Source: Paragonimus westermani (lineage: Eukaryota; Platyhelminthes; Trematoda; Plagiorchiida; Troglotrematidae). Taken from it: a stretch of DNA of 64,000 bases. Positions 36,291-49,300 of this stretch are shown piece after piece. The stretch spans positions 42,264 to 106,263 of the forward strand of contig QNGE01002682.1 of the NCBI GenBank assembly GCA_008508345.1, given 5' to 3'. The position numbers and the translations under genes were made by a program. How positions within the stretch are numbered: the stretch's first letter is position 1; each line of letters starts with the position of its first letter. The notes beneath the pieces are model-generated. The model was given only the letters and a program-made list of their open reading frames with translations, was not told the DNA's origin and searched no databases.

Positions 36291-36597
36291 AGTTACAGTG
36301 TGACCTCTCAAGGCGATCATGCAATCTCTGAACTACTCACAAAAGAATGTGGCTGAACGTTCACATTTGATGATTCGGTCGTGCCTAATGTGGGACCAAT
36401 GGTGCAGTGGTCAACACGTTTGCCTCATGAAAGCGTGGTCGGAGTTCTAGTCCCGGTCGTGACAAGGATATGCACTACTGACGAGTTCTAATGACAGTGA
36501 AACTCGAGTCGAGTGCCTCTTTTTGAAAAGAGATGACTGAAACGTCTGTGAAAGTCCAACAGCCTCGATCAGCTGCAAGTGACTTTTAACAACCAAT
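36291..36597 (+). mobile_element. tRNA-derived SINE with hammerhead-like core, copy 2
   Basis: The longest copy of the family. The tRNA-like head begins about 36,391, with box A TGGTGCAGTGGTCAAC (36,400-36,415) and box B-like GGAGTTCTAGTCCC (36,441-36,454). About 20 bp later comes the hammerhead-like segment, then a weakly conserved tail to about 36,597. About 95 bp upstream of the tRNA head (from 36,296) are shared with copy 1, so the repeat unit does not start at the tRNA. No poly-A tail or clear target duplication was found. Confidence 0.8.
36472..36516 (+). ncRNA. hammerhead-ribozyme-like segment in SINE copy 2
   Basis: The catalytic box is CTGACGA (36,478-36,484), a legal CUGANGA. Stem II is GTTCT, loop AATG, ACAGT (36,485-36,498), with one C-C mismatch and two wobbles, followed by GAAAC (36,499-36,503). 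Stem III is very short (A-U and C-G) and ends in GTC at 36,508-36,510. Stem I pairs GCACT (36,472-36,476) with AGTGC (36,512-36,516), with a G-A mismatch next to the core. This is a type I layout with a minimal stem III, as in known retroelement hammerheads, many of which cleave best as dimers. The mismatches suggest weak or no activity in this copy. Confidence 0.65.
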
Positions 36598-36599
36598 AA

Positions 36600-39500
36600 T
36601 GTGAAATTTTCAGACTTTAGTGACGAATTCTTGTTGCCGTTTCGACACTTTCTCTGAGGTTCATTCCCCTCCCCCCGAGTGTAAATTAAAACAGCTTATA
36701 CAAATTAGGTTCCCCCCGGCGCAGTTCGCTTTTTTCAATAGTTCGCCTTACCGTTCATGATGTTCACCTGCGCACGCAAATTTTGGACACTATTTTACAT
36801 CACCTGTCCTAAAGTGCCTACACTTGGAGATGTCCAAGAAAGTTTGTTTTGGGTGGCCCATCGTGTCAATCATCCAAAGGTTTCAATTTGTCAACAATCA
36901 CCTAGCGACCCTCATCATAGACGAGTTCCTGGACAGTTAAAGAATTGTCAATTATAACTACAGAATGCTTACACATCGATGCTGCTATAGCATTCACAGC
37001 ACAGAACACTTGCCTTGATTTGGGTCACTGGAAAGGAATGTCGCCAACAGGTAACGCACTGACGGACAGGATTAGCCGATCCACACTCGTTTCACGAGCT
37101 TCCCACCCGGTCACCACCACCATTACGAGAATTTTGCCGTCAACTAGTCCACATTGGAAGCTCATGTGCAGTAGCCAATCGGTCAACAAGGGGGAGATGA
37201 GCCACCTGCGTGTGCGAACTTCAGCGCCAGTACGTACTAAAATTTAGTCCTTCACCTCAATTTGGGTGGGAGCACCATGGAAAGAATTGCAATGATAAGT
37301 GTAGGTGGAATGTTGCACTTGGCACCTTTTATCGGGTGAACATATGTGCAGGTGTGCTAGAGAATTAAATAGGTGACAAACCGAGGTGTGGCTGGTGTAG
37401 TGGTAACAATAGAGTGTGTTCTGTCCGGGAACTCAGACAAAGCTCTAAACAGTGGAGTGTAGTTCAGTCGTGTTCTTCAAATTATCGGGTAAATGGATTC
37501 ATATTTATCTACACTCCATGTGCAATAGTGCTGGAGTAACTGCGACTTTCTGAACGAGACTTGATTTGTCGTATGAATAATCAAAGTATCGAAAGATAGA
37601 GTTTAAGTCGGTGTTAGAAAAGACACTGATGAAATACTGTCATCCAGAGAGTAAATGTGGTGGTACATTAGCGTCTATGATGACCACTATAGATGTGGTG
37701 TGATTGTCCAAATTAACTCAACGTAGTAAGTCTGAGTTCAGACCTCAATCTACACTTACATTTAAATTTAAGCATAATTAAGTTGAATCCTGTCGACCTC
37801 CAAGTCTGGTGACTCCTCCTGGTTCGTTACCCGTTGGTGACCATTGAACACGGACATATTTGAGCAGGAGAGTTAGAACCAGCACCCAATTCACAGTAAC
37901 ATGAAATGCTTGGCATGAAAAACAGATTCACGTCATTTCCTTCCACACATGTTATCCTACCTTCGGTGTGAATAAGATAATATGAAATATGTTTATCTAC
38001 CACTCTTCATGTACAGACCGATTTGTGTAAATCTCCGAACAGAACTACTTCCCTCAAACTTTAAACTCGTCATATTTTCTAATCGATCGGACCCGATTTG
38101 TCTGAGCAAATGATACAGCTCGATTGGTGAATTCTATAGTTTTTCTGTTTGTCTATATGCTATATTCTGTTTGTTTCATCTACACACCACTTGCCAAATC
38201 TTGTCAACGGTTTGTTGTCTTGTCAATGATTCACTGATGGTTTATGCAGCTTTTCGGTGATTAACCTAATACTGCCCTGAAGTCTGATAAACATTTGTTT
38301 TCGGTTACAAACCTCATGGATGCAGTCGAATTTAAGATGATAGTACATTGACAGACTGTCTTGAATGAGGTCATGCCTTACAGAGAGTTGGTGTAGTCGC
38401 TGATTTTTGTATGGTTCACTTTGATGTGCTGTTTTCAGGGAAATATCGCGTGTACAAAGACTTTGTTTTTGTTTGTATGCTGTCGTTGCCACTGTTGAGG
38501 CTAGTACTCATGATCAGCAACGATGGTGGTGGTGAATTCTGTCGGGGTGTTCGTGCTGATCGTTTTTATAATGTTGATGACGTCTGTGATGGTGTTCTTG
38601 TTGGTATTGACTGGAGGGATGTTGGTTGTATTGGTGGCAGTTTTATTGATGACGGTGGTGATGAGAGTTAACGATGTTGAGGCTGACACTATTAACTACA
38701 CCAGTTTACTACGGAGTCTCGTCTTTGTAATGGTTATGCACCTTGTGAAACATCTGCCTTTTGATATGCCCACAGATTCCGATACGCAGTTCTACAATAC
38801 CCTTTGTTTACGTCATATTTATCCAATCTGATGGACTGACTGCTTATACGTGATCCACGATCAGTCCAGAGGGAACGGATAGTCTTAATACCATACGATT
38901 CTCTAAGTTTGGATGAGGAACCAGATTCTTTGATGGCCGGTAAATTTTAATAAGTTAAATGAAAGAGGCAGGACAGATAGGCAACTGAATTTCAAGTGTG
39001 GTCTGAAATCAATGATAGAAAGTTGTGCGGTGGATCTGGGACTGAGATATCGGGTTTGTCTTCAGTCACCCAGTGGATTAGTAGGGTGGACATGAAAACA
39101 TGAGGCAAAGATGTGAAACCATGCGGAGAACAATAGGACAATTCTACGTGAAAAGTTAAGACTGTTTTTGTTGAATATTTAAAAAACGTTTATTAAAAAA
39201 CATCTATGGTGGATGAGTTCTAGTCTTTTGGTTATTAATGTTTGTTTCGTCGTACACAGTGCTTTCCAGTAACTTGTTTCCATTGAGTTACAGCTCACTG
39301 TTCCATAATGTAGACGCCCTTAAATGAATAACCGACACCATAAGCTGCGTAGTAAATCAGTGAGTCACGACTGTTTTACTCCACGGGTTCTGTGAGCTCT
39401 TCAGATGGTCTCGCTTTCGGATGTGTGGTTTTGGTTTTACAAACAATTAACACATTACCCTCACTCACCGCATACTCCATATTAAGTATCTTCGGCTTGA

Positions 39501-42500
39501 ACAACGTGACTAATAGACACTCTAAACAGCTCCCTTCAAAAACACGCACTAAACACGAGTTTTCCTCCTGGTAAGTCCCGCCAACTGTACATAAACTTGT
39601 TACGAATGGAACTGGAGCTTTGGTCTCGTTAGTAAAAGCAACCGCGTTGACCACTAGGCCTCATATTAAACATAACCGATTTGACGCATCGACACAATCA
39701 GCAGCGTTGGTTCTTTAGTGAAACCCAAAGTCAACCTGAATGGAAGAGGCACCATCAAATGTCAGTATGTTCCGTTTGTGTTAACCAATTTTTAGCCAAT
39801 TACTGGTGTACTTCACACTCTCAAAAGACTAATTCACTTCTGGATTCCAGGATAACAAAAACGGCGAGAGACTGTTCTCTTTCACTTGGTTGTTGTTTTT
39901 CTCTCTCTGCAAATGAGTATTGATAACCTCAGAACACTTCAACCCTTTCAGTAGGTTTGTCTGTAATGCAATCAACACTCCAAATTTTATGACAATCCTA
40001 TGGTCTTTTAAGCATTCACACAGGTGATATCAGTGTATTGCACATTGAATCAGAATGGTTGATATGTATGTTTAAGAGCAGAAAGCACAGGTAGTTTGTT
40101 TGGTCGTAGTTCAAGAATGATGATAACGGATTCTGGAAGACTTGTCAACATTGTGTACTAAGGATATGAAAGTATGATACATTGCTGACAGCATAAATGA
40201 AGTTAAATCTTGAGGGGATTACAGTAGGTGTAACAACATAAGCTGAGTCTTTGAGATATGCTTAGTTCAAAAGCGGATCTCTGAAATGAACCCAAGATTT
40301 TACCCAAATACGTCTACAGTATCATCTAAAAACGCATGAATAACTGCAGTCACTAAAACTGAACAGTCTGCGATGATGGTTTAGTCCAACAGAATCAAAG
40401 GTTTCCGAACGGAGTCAACAGGTTCATTTGTGAACAGTGGAACAAATAGACCAGGTCGAGATTGGCTACCGGCGCCACAGACAACTAAACAAATTAGTTT
40501 ACTGAAACAAAAACGGGGTGGGCAGAATATAGGGAATGGTGAACAGTATGAATTCAGGATTTGCACCTTCGGGTGTATGGCGAATCTCGGAATCACCAGG
40601 ACAGTGGCTATGCTGCGGAACATCTCCATGGTCTGAGTGGAATCAGTGAAATAAACACCTTAACTGTTAGTGTCTACTTGTCATAGTCTGTAACTGGTCA
40701 ACGATTATGAATCAGTTCCTAAATGTCACTAGGATGCAGAGCTACATAGGCAACGAAATTCACGAGGTGTCGGCCTGGAAACCTTTTTGATGCGTCAGAT
40801 TTCTTGCGGCGATAGTCGAACGACGGAGATAGTAGACACAGATGCCCAAAAGATGTTCCATTATTAACTGGAATATATCAGAATACAACGGTGGTTTGAG
40901 TTATATAACACTGTGTATGTGGCATAATCCGATTTGGAGTTCGGTCAGTTGAATAACTGAACCAACGTTTCCCTTGTATTGTCGTGAGGGAGGGCTCTGA
41001 GGATCAACAGCAAAGAAGTCGTCAACTTTTTGGAAGCCTACGGGTTTTTATCAAAGGTTACGGAGGTTTCATATATGTCTAAAGAATGATTTCAATGAAA
41101 GGGAGAAGTGAACTGGAAAAACCATGCAGAAGTTTCAGTAAAAGATCGTTGCAGTACGATGGAACCATGGTGCCTACATTGAACTGTATGATAATGTTGG
41201 TTGCTATTATCAAGCTTTATCAAGCGTGAGCGATCGAATAGTCGAAACTAATCTAATTAATATTATGATGGGCTGAAGATGTAAACAACACAAGAAATGT
41301 CAATGCAGGCTACTGAACCAATTATTCATTGTTGCTACTAATTCTAATCACTATCTCCATCTAATACTTTTGCGTTTGTCTTTTTAAACCAGTGTTTCTT
41401 CAGTGTTACAAATCATTTTTCATTCGAGCAACAGAACGATCACAATATTCCGACCGATTTCATATCCTCACAGACCGTTCAACCTGAACGGTCTTGCACG
41501 TGGTGTCAGCTTACCAGTAATGACTATTCTCAGCACATCAGTCCTTACAATCACAATACCAGATGTTATATAGATGATTTTTCTTGCCATTTCCGAAACC
41601 GCTTTCTGAAGCTACAACACTAAGTGACCTGCGGACGACATCCATTTTTGTCCTGACATACTCAATTTGGCATACCCTATGACAGTTCACCATGTCAGCA
41701 ATATCAATTGTTGACTGTGACTTACTATATGTTCTACCATCTAGTAATTCCACCACTTTTTATCTTTCACGTGATCTCACCAACATACTAACAGTAATTG
41801 AATTTTTCAATTTGTCTTACTGAAACCATCCGATTTTTCACGTTTTTTTCTTTCCAGGTGTTCAACGTAGGATGAAATGCCCACGAACATTCTCAATATC
41901 ATCCCATACTGAAAAGGTGGTCAGGTTATCCGTGTTCTGGCCAACGATTTTATAAATCAATTTGTCAGGCAACTACACTGAAACAAGTTTGTCTAATTCT
42001 CGATGATAAAAGTCTGGTGTAATTTCTGACTGTATCGACCTTTCGATCATCGCTCGTAAACTAGCAGATGCTGAAGCACGGAATATCAATAAAAGCTGGA
42101 ACAGTTAGAAGGTCAATTGGTAGAAGAATACTCGTCACAGAAACCTAACTAAAGGTTATACTTATTTGAAAAGAAATCCGAGATTTCTGTCCCAAAAACA
42201 TACCAGCCGTGGCAATTCACTCCAGAAGATGGTTACACAATCGATGGACTCTGTTCTGTTCTACGCCGTAACCCTCTTGGTTTCCTGCGAAAGGAACCGA
42301 ATTGTGTGCGATCTGAAAGAATGTGGAAACACGTTTGTCTCATTCCAGCTGATTGAGATGTTGTTATTATTAATATTATGAAACCAACTGCCGGTTGGGA
42401 TTGTTTTCGGTTTCATGTGAAGTTGTAAACATATTTGACTGACTTGGTCAACTCGTGTACAACCGCTGCGCAATGTCCAACCAATGAACGCCACTCCAAC

Positions 42501-44225
42501 ACAGTCCACCTCGCCCCACCCCGGTCAACCCTGCCCTACCCTGCACACTGTTCATGCCAAGGTCACCGCCATCATCCTTTGCCCAAACATTGCTGTCCTT
42601 GGTTTGTAGAGCCCAAACAACAAATATGACCTGGATTGCAAACAGAAAAGTACATCGGCGCGCGCGTAAACGACCAACCGGTCGCGATTGGGAGTAATCG
42701 GTTGCGGGAGAAAACTTCTGTTTCAACATTAAGGTGATGAGAACACGGCCAACCGGTTGCCAACATTGTTATTATTGACGTCGTTGTTGATGTTTTCGTG
42801 TGATAAACCAGATGGCTTCAGTCGAAAGGCCAGGAAGCAGACAAAACCGTTTACATTACCGGCATGTAACAGTCGGAGGTTATCCGCGGACGCATAGTCG
42901 TGTTCGTCCACATGGTGAAAAAACGTCCCCAATGACATCAACAACCGAGCACCACGCTGCCTTTAGTGAATTTGTGTATCCAACTCACTTTGGTAATCTG
43001 TTCCTTATTTACTGTGTTGTAAGAAATCAGATGAGCAAATCCAGAACGCGAACACCTTGTTCACTACTTTGACGTTCTCATGCATTCACTGAATATTGTC
43101 TTACAAATGGTGAGAAAATGCGTGGCAGGCAATTTTGCGAAAGCGATTATCTTGGTTGTATATCGTTATCAAATTGGCTTGTGCCACCGTTTGCATTACT
43201 AATTAACGTGTACGTGGTCAAATAAATCGTCTTAATTGCGCGAAGTATCGTGGCAAAAGAAGTAATCGGTACAACTTACCAGAGTGTGATCACTCGAGTG
43301 GAAATTTATGCAAACAGTGTGGACAGATTGTCAAGTGTATGTGTGTATGTTAGCTTAACAGATGTGAACCAAAAACGAACGATGCTAATGTATAGATGGC
43401 AAACACATTGTGAAGAAACCTGGCCTTCATCCTAAACTGCTAAAGAAGAAGCGTTCGTTCATACTGCATATTTGTTATCAATCAGTATGTAACGAATGGC
43501 TGATTCAGGGGGTATTCAGAAATCAGTGCAAAGGGATCTGACAGCACGTATCCACTGCTGATGAAACCTTGTGTAAATCTGTTTTCTAGCTTACTGAGGA
43601 ACACTACTGGCCAAACACTCGAAGGAAGATTAATTCACAAGAAGTAAGCTTTAGATATATTCGGTCACCTGGTTAAGCGTACACTCCAGTACACCGTTCC
43701 ACGAGATTCCATACTAGAACCCTTGCCCCTTGGTCTGTTTTCGTTTGGGATCCCCCACCACTACTATGCGCTGTAGACAGTGTAGTGCACAGTCTAGCTG
43801 AATTTTAGAAGCTATAAGTTGTACTAAGCACACCACACCTTTGGTCTGAAGACAACTCGCCTCCGATTAGTTCCACTGGATACAGAAAATGCACCTGCTC
43901 AGTACGGCACGAATTACCCTCTTGAAGGTGTAAACCTGGGTGCTACTACATGCGAACGCGGCAGGCTTGTCTCAAATGATCCTAGCCTATCTCCCACCAG
44001 TATGCCAATGGTAGAAAAACTCAACTTTGTGCTCAGGTTACTCACCAGAGTGTTTAGACGGTTGTGCTCAGACTGGTTCACTGTTACTTTCGATTTGCCC
44101 GTGTGCCCACATCCTCAGCTAAATATTCAAGTTTATCTTCCTTATTACTGATATTTTAGTCAAGAACGTACAGCATAGCCAACCGGTTCTAACACTACAT
44201 ACCTTACACTGCCCATGATAGGTTG
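36600..44225. other. long anonymous region
   Basis: More than 7.6 kb without a recognised gene. Frames of 60-102 codons occur on both strands (for example 38,523-38,831 plus) without a known domain. At 38,510-38,670 the plus strand is rich in GT, GAT and GGT triplets, which gives low-complexity Val/Asp-rich frames. A more GC-rich patch occurs at about 42,460-42,600. Confidence 0.35.
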
Positions 44226-44229
44226 TGCA

Positions 44230-44530
44230 AACTAATGCTGTTCTCAGTGTGGTATCGGCATATCAGAGGAGATTTGAGTTTGGCAAATTGGATCCTCCAT
44301 CAACCTCAACGTCCCTTAAGAAATATACTCATCTCTAACCAAACTAACCACCTCAAGGATAACTTGCCAGAATTACACCAAATGAACCGTTTAACTCGTT
44401 GAGAACAATCTTTTAGCGTCCGGGTTTTTCCAGTTTGGGACAGCCTACCAGAGTCTATGGTTACTGGGTCGCACGTAGCTGAATTCAAGCGCAGTCATGA
44501 TAGACATATTCAAGACACCAAACACAGTCG
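44230..44530 (+). pseudogene. CR1-type LINE ORF2 C-terminal fragment
   Basis: One plus-strand frame reads WYRHIRGDLSLANWIL, then ISNQTNHLKDNLPEL, then a single TGA (44,399-44,401), then QSFSVRVFPVWDSLPESMV and GSHVAEFKRSHDRH. This follows the order RRxRGDL-x-TYRIL, NHLRGH, NFFSxRVxxxWNSLPxxVV, FKxxLD at the end of CR1/Jockey ORF2. Only one stop interrupts about 95 codons. No RT is seen upstream, so the copy is 5' truncated. It is too different from the 6.2-kb fragment to be the same subfamily. Confidence 0.65.
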
Positions 44531-45320
44531 TTGCCATAGAATGGAAACATCTTCGCCTTCTCACTAATAATGCTAGCGAGATATATATTGCAATGGGATT
44601 GTTGCATACCTGACAGACAATAGCTGGATTTATTTTCCGCACGATAACTTTAGAATTTCCCCTTCACACAGTGAAGAACTCAAGTCTCCTTTGATATGCA
44701 GTTTACCTTCGTCGACCGCCTGTGTCCAATCGTCTGAGCTGCAAATAAATTGTTATCACGAGAGAATCAACTTAAAAATCTTTATTGGGCATCAGGCAAC
44801 AGAACAAATCTGATGAACTACTTTTGGAAATGGCAGTCAACCAAGCTCTCTGTGACCTTTAAGGCAACCTCAAATAACGTAGTGGGCCCGCAGTTGGTGG
44901 ACCCACTGTGTTCACCGGCTTTAAAGATGAGTGATACCGTGTACACATTCAAGACTTTATGAAGCTTGCCATCTGGGGAGAAAAATAGATCACGAAGTCC
45001 ACAGGACGGTCTCGACATATTTCCTCTCAACTCATCCCAATGTACTTACATTCTGTTTCCGTTCATGAAGTGTAGTCAACAGGAAAAACCCTATGGTGCC
45101 TGCTTCACTCTTTACATAAATAATAAACCTTTGTCTCAGACGTTTACTGTTGAGTAGCTGTAAAGTACTTTGACTGCCAACACGGCATAGTCACTTCGTG
45201 TTAGTAAAGTTTTTACTGAATCGCGTAGGCTTTCATTCTATGTCCGACGCTTAACTTTTCTCCCGATTCTCCACCATGTGGTCAGTCGTTTTATTAAGGC
45301 TTCGAACGTATTGTAAACCT
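44531..45320. other. anonymous spacer
   Basis: Short frames of 60-70 codons without a domain. Nothing recognised. Confidence 0.4.
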
Positions 45321-45329
45321 TTCCTTTGG

Positions 45330-45678
45330 TCTGTTGTCAAAGGACTATGAAGGTTTCGTCAGATCCTTAAAGCATCTGTTAAGTTCCACAGGACCTCATC
45401 ACAAACAACTCACCAATTCTGTTGTTCCCCCATCATTCGAAAATGTGCAAACAGTTTTTAACAAACCTTCTATCGGACACAACTCTTATAGTTGGATCTT
45501 TCAAAGTGTAGTTCCACATCGTCAACTAGATCCCCGTTCAAACGTTTGTTTGCTTGCAGCCGGTCATAACATAATTCCTCTTCTTCCTCATTTAGTTCGA
45601 CTTCTAAACGAACCAAAACTTATCATTCTTGAGTTGACCTCAAAACCAAATGATATCGAGTGCGGCCGCTTTCCTTAA
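45330..45678 (+). other. unassigned ORF, copy B of the 7.1-kb exon-like segment
   Basis: An open frame of 114 codons ends at 45,678. Its first 30 residues (LLSKDYEGFVRSLKHLLSST) resemble the frame at 7,150-7,240. The rest (for example WIFQSVVPHRQLDPRSNVCL and VRLLNEPKLIILELTS) has no recognised family. A pyrimidine-rich run ending in CAAAG (about 45,323-45,346) precedes GACTATGAAGG and would serve as a splice acceptor. It may be a real host exon or part of an unrecognised repeat. Confidence 0.3.
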
Positions 45679-45929
45679 TTTGTTCTTGAGTTCCAGAGTT
45701 ATACATACTATTTTACGGACTAACCACATTTATTGAAGTCCTACATTTGCTGAAGATGTCAGTATGCAAAAAAAATCCGAAACTCTCTCGAGGTGTATGA
45801 ATCATTGTATTGACTTGACTTATCTTGACTTGAGATGACTTGAAATGTTGTATGAAATGACCTGTAGCCCCACTCAAAGAAACGCGATTACTAAGCTGAT
45901 GGATCATCTGGGTTTCTCAGTTGCCATGG

Positions 45930-46389
45930 TGTACGAACTTTCACGAAGATGTTGAGCAACATGTAGCGGCAAACCGGTGATCCCAAATAATCAAACCAAG
46001 ATTGGATCACAATGTCACCGCTGAACAAATTATCAGAGTGAATTAGTAGACAACCTCAACAGTTTTGATCGGCTAATCTTTCTCGGGAAATGAACTACAA
46101 TCTGGTGTGGAATAGGCTAAAAATGAACTATAATCACACAATATGACATACCCAGCAGACTTCTACCGAGCAGTCAACAGGTTCAGAACAATGAGAACGA
46201 GACGAGCTCCAAAAAAGTTGATGCACGCACTCAAGCTACCTGCACAAGTATTCAACTGAGGTAACAAAAACTGTGTCAAGGTCCAATTGACAGCCACCAA
46301 TGGGACAGGTAGAATGTAAATGGGTAAACACTTGGGAGGGATAAGGTTAGATCGAGATTTCATGATTCAGATTGGAAAACCGATATACA
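45930..46389 (-). mobile_element. diverged LTR of the same BEL/Pao family, inverted
   Basis: On the minus strand this 460-bp block follows the LTR from one end to the other. Shared landmarks, given as plus-strand sequence, are the terminal TGTACGA, the CACGAAG-TGTTGAGCAAC stretch, AACTATAATCACA, GAGCAGTCAACAGGTTC, CAAGGTCCAATTGAC and the closing ATACA. It has many substitutions and several small deletions, so it is much older than the copies at 13.5 and 27.7 kb. Flanks (CATGG and TAGTG) are not duplications. No internal element sequence adjoins it, so it is probably an old solo LTR. Confidence 0.85.
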
Positions 46390-49300
46390 TAGTGATAGGC
46401 AATTGCAATTCTAACACACGTGTTCACAACCAGCCGTACTCATTAGCTGTGCCGTCATTTTTCCTGTATGGCGATTAAGATGTGTCTGACTCAGAGAAAA
46501 TACAGTCAAATAGGCCTATTCACGCTGAGTATTGCCTCAGCAGATTGCCTCTGGATTGAGTACTTCTCAGATATCAGTTGGGAGAAGGTTCGTAGAAGCC
46601 TAGAACTCCCACTAGATTGTCAGTTTCACATCAACTATATACACAATAGAAAAAAGCGCATTGTAACAAATGAGTGATCACATCATGCTCAATTGTCTGT
46701 GATCTCAGTGTTTCCTATATTGTTTTAGATATACAAGGTCGTACGGTCAAAGATTAGCTGTTTCCTCTTCTGGTGCTTGGCACGAATTTCCGCAAGCCAA
46801 CTTACGTTTCCAGTTTTGAGCGGAAATGCACCGTCCACCCTCAGTCACCTTAAGCTCAAAATGTTATCTATGACCAATTCAGGGCTATCTTCACCCTACA
46901 GGACTGTAATGCTCGCAAGAACCGATACCCCAAGCCTCACTAAAGGTTTGTTTATGTGAACTAAATCGCCTGTAAGTATAAATATCATTATTTGAGCTTT
47001 TTCCCATACTCCCATCACCTATGTAATCAAAATGGAGCGTAGGGATCTTACTTGAAAAAACAATTGCCTTACATTTGGGAGTACTGAACTACGCAAAAAC
47101 ACAACAGTGCAAAAACATGGTGGCTGTATACCTACTCATAGTTTTCTATCTCGGTCAATTGAGTTTTCGTTCGTTCAAGGTCTTCGTGTACAACGTTACT
47201 AGAACGAGATGGAACGTAGGAAGCGAGTAGCATATACACAACGATCCAGACGTAATGCTTGGGCGCCCATCTAATCATGACCGCACCCGGTATTGCCCCA
47301 GATCGACAGATATACCATGTGTGTTCGGAAGGAAGACGCTCAAACAAATGGTTTTATGGTCCTTTTATCATCAATTTTCATTCGACTCAAATCAAATTGT
47401 CATAGTCGATAGAAAGTTCATGTTGGTATGAATTATATTTATTTGCGTGTTTCGAATACCATACATTTGCTCGACTTTGCGTAAGTTGTCTTTCAAGATG
47501 CAGGAAACGACGCTTATGTGAAACTTGCAAACTAACGACTTCTCATTCACTCACGCCTGTCTGTGTTAGGAACACCTGTGTCATAAACTTGTTCTGATGG
47601 TACAAAAAGGTAATGAACTCTGGAAGATACTACACAACAGTCCTATTAGGTGAGGTACACAAAATTAATATAGTTCAAGGAACAAACGTAAATAGAAACT
47701 GTTGCTTTTTGGTCCCCTTCGAATTGTCATTCACTAGCGATCTAATACATCTGTGAAACGGACGATGATGGTAGCGGAGTATGGTGTTATTGAGCATGGA
47801 TGGTATAAGCAATGGTAGGATGCTGTGTGAATGCCTCTCAAATCAGATCATGAATGCTTACATACGGCAATCCTCAACAAAGTGAGTGAATCGAATGGAT
47901 GCTCTAAATCATGACCAAAAAATAGGCAGATCGGCCCAAACTAATGCACGTTCGCCGCACCACACGAGCGATCAGCAAGCGCAATCTCATTCCAGGCCAT
48001 TTAAGTTACGAAATACAATGTCCTTAAATAAACCCCAATAAAGTCGGATTCGTTTGAAAATACCCATCGAGCACGACAAACTAGTGAACAGGGTTTGTTT
48101 TCTGTGTCTGATCATCAGGCCAGTTACAACACAATACATGTGAAAACAGCAACTGCACAGGCAAGCTCACAATTTGAAACGACGATTACGTAACCGATAA
48201 CAAACACACACACCCCAATCTCTGTTGACTGTTTTTTTGGCTCACCCTAGTTACTGTTTTCATATTTACTATGTGTTTTGACTAGTCTGATAATGAAACA
48301 CAGAAAAAGTCTTGTTCGCTACTTCGTCATGCTGAATTTCAATCTGTTCATCAAGAATCAGTTTCTTTTACATCTAGCTCGAAATTTGAGTCTGTTCATC
48401 CGCATTCACCAGAAACGTATCGCGTAGTGGGACAGAAATAACGTGGACCGTCGAGCACAATGAAGGAGCTAATATAAAGTCGAACGTGAAATCCCCAGTT
48501 CATAAGTTGCCAATTGTGGTCTGGCCACTTTTTGTCGTTCAGTCTAAAAGTACCGTTCCGCTGCAATTTTCAATTGTTCGTACAGTGTGTGCGAATCTAT
48601 ATTACGAAAGCTTCTGGAATGTCCTTTAAGTTAGTCTAGTATGATGCCATAACTCCATTAAATGTACTGTCCTTCACTAGAATATTGCACGCCGCTTGTT
48701 CATACTGGGTTTTGGTCCCATTGAACTATTTGTTGTGTTGCCGTATCCGGCGTTAAATACACATTGTCGACTGGATAACGAAACATTTATAAACTGACAG
48801 ATTGATCAAATGGAAAAGGACTCTATGATACGAACAACCGGTCTGTATGACCAACTTTCGAAGGAACATTCCCCGTCACAGGTTGTTTGTTACTGTTGTA
48901 AAGATGAGCATAGCACTGCCGTATGGATTATGAATCTGTGCATTCTCAACAAGAGGGACGGTCAAGAACGAACAGACAATTGTCATAACTGCTTTCGGAT
49001 CAATAAGGCAGATATGACAAAACTAGAAACCACTTAAGACCGAGTTAAGCTGTACTCGAAAGCATATCGTGGAAGTGACTTCGCCCTGTTCTTCATTTAA
49101 AGCTTCCGATATGTGAATAGTTTTATCCGGTGACATGCACTTTACAGTCCCTACTCCGAAGGTGCTTCTGGCTGAAGGTCATCTGTGGTAACCAAACGGA
49201 AACCTTAAATTTTTACTAACTAATTTATTATTCACATACGGTTCACGTTCACTTAAATAACCTGTCTTTATTCTCACAAGTAAACATTTAAGCTTGCCAG

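Noticed and set aside
38523..38831. Membrane protein with Val-rich segment
   Set aside because: The hydrophobic run comes from the GT-rich low-complexity patch, and the frame on the other strand is equally open.
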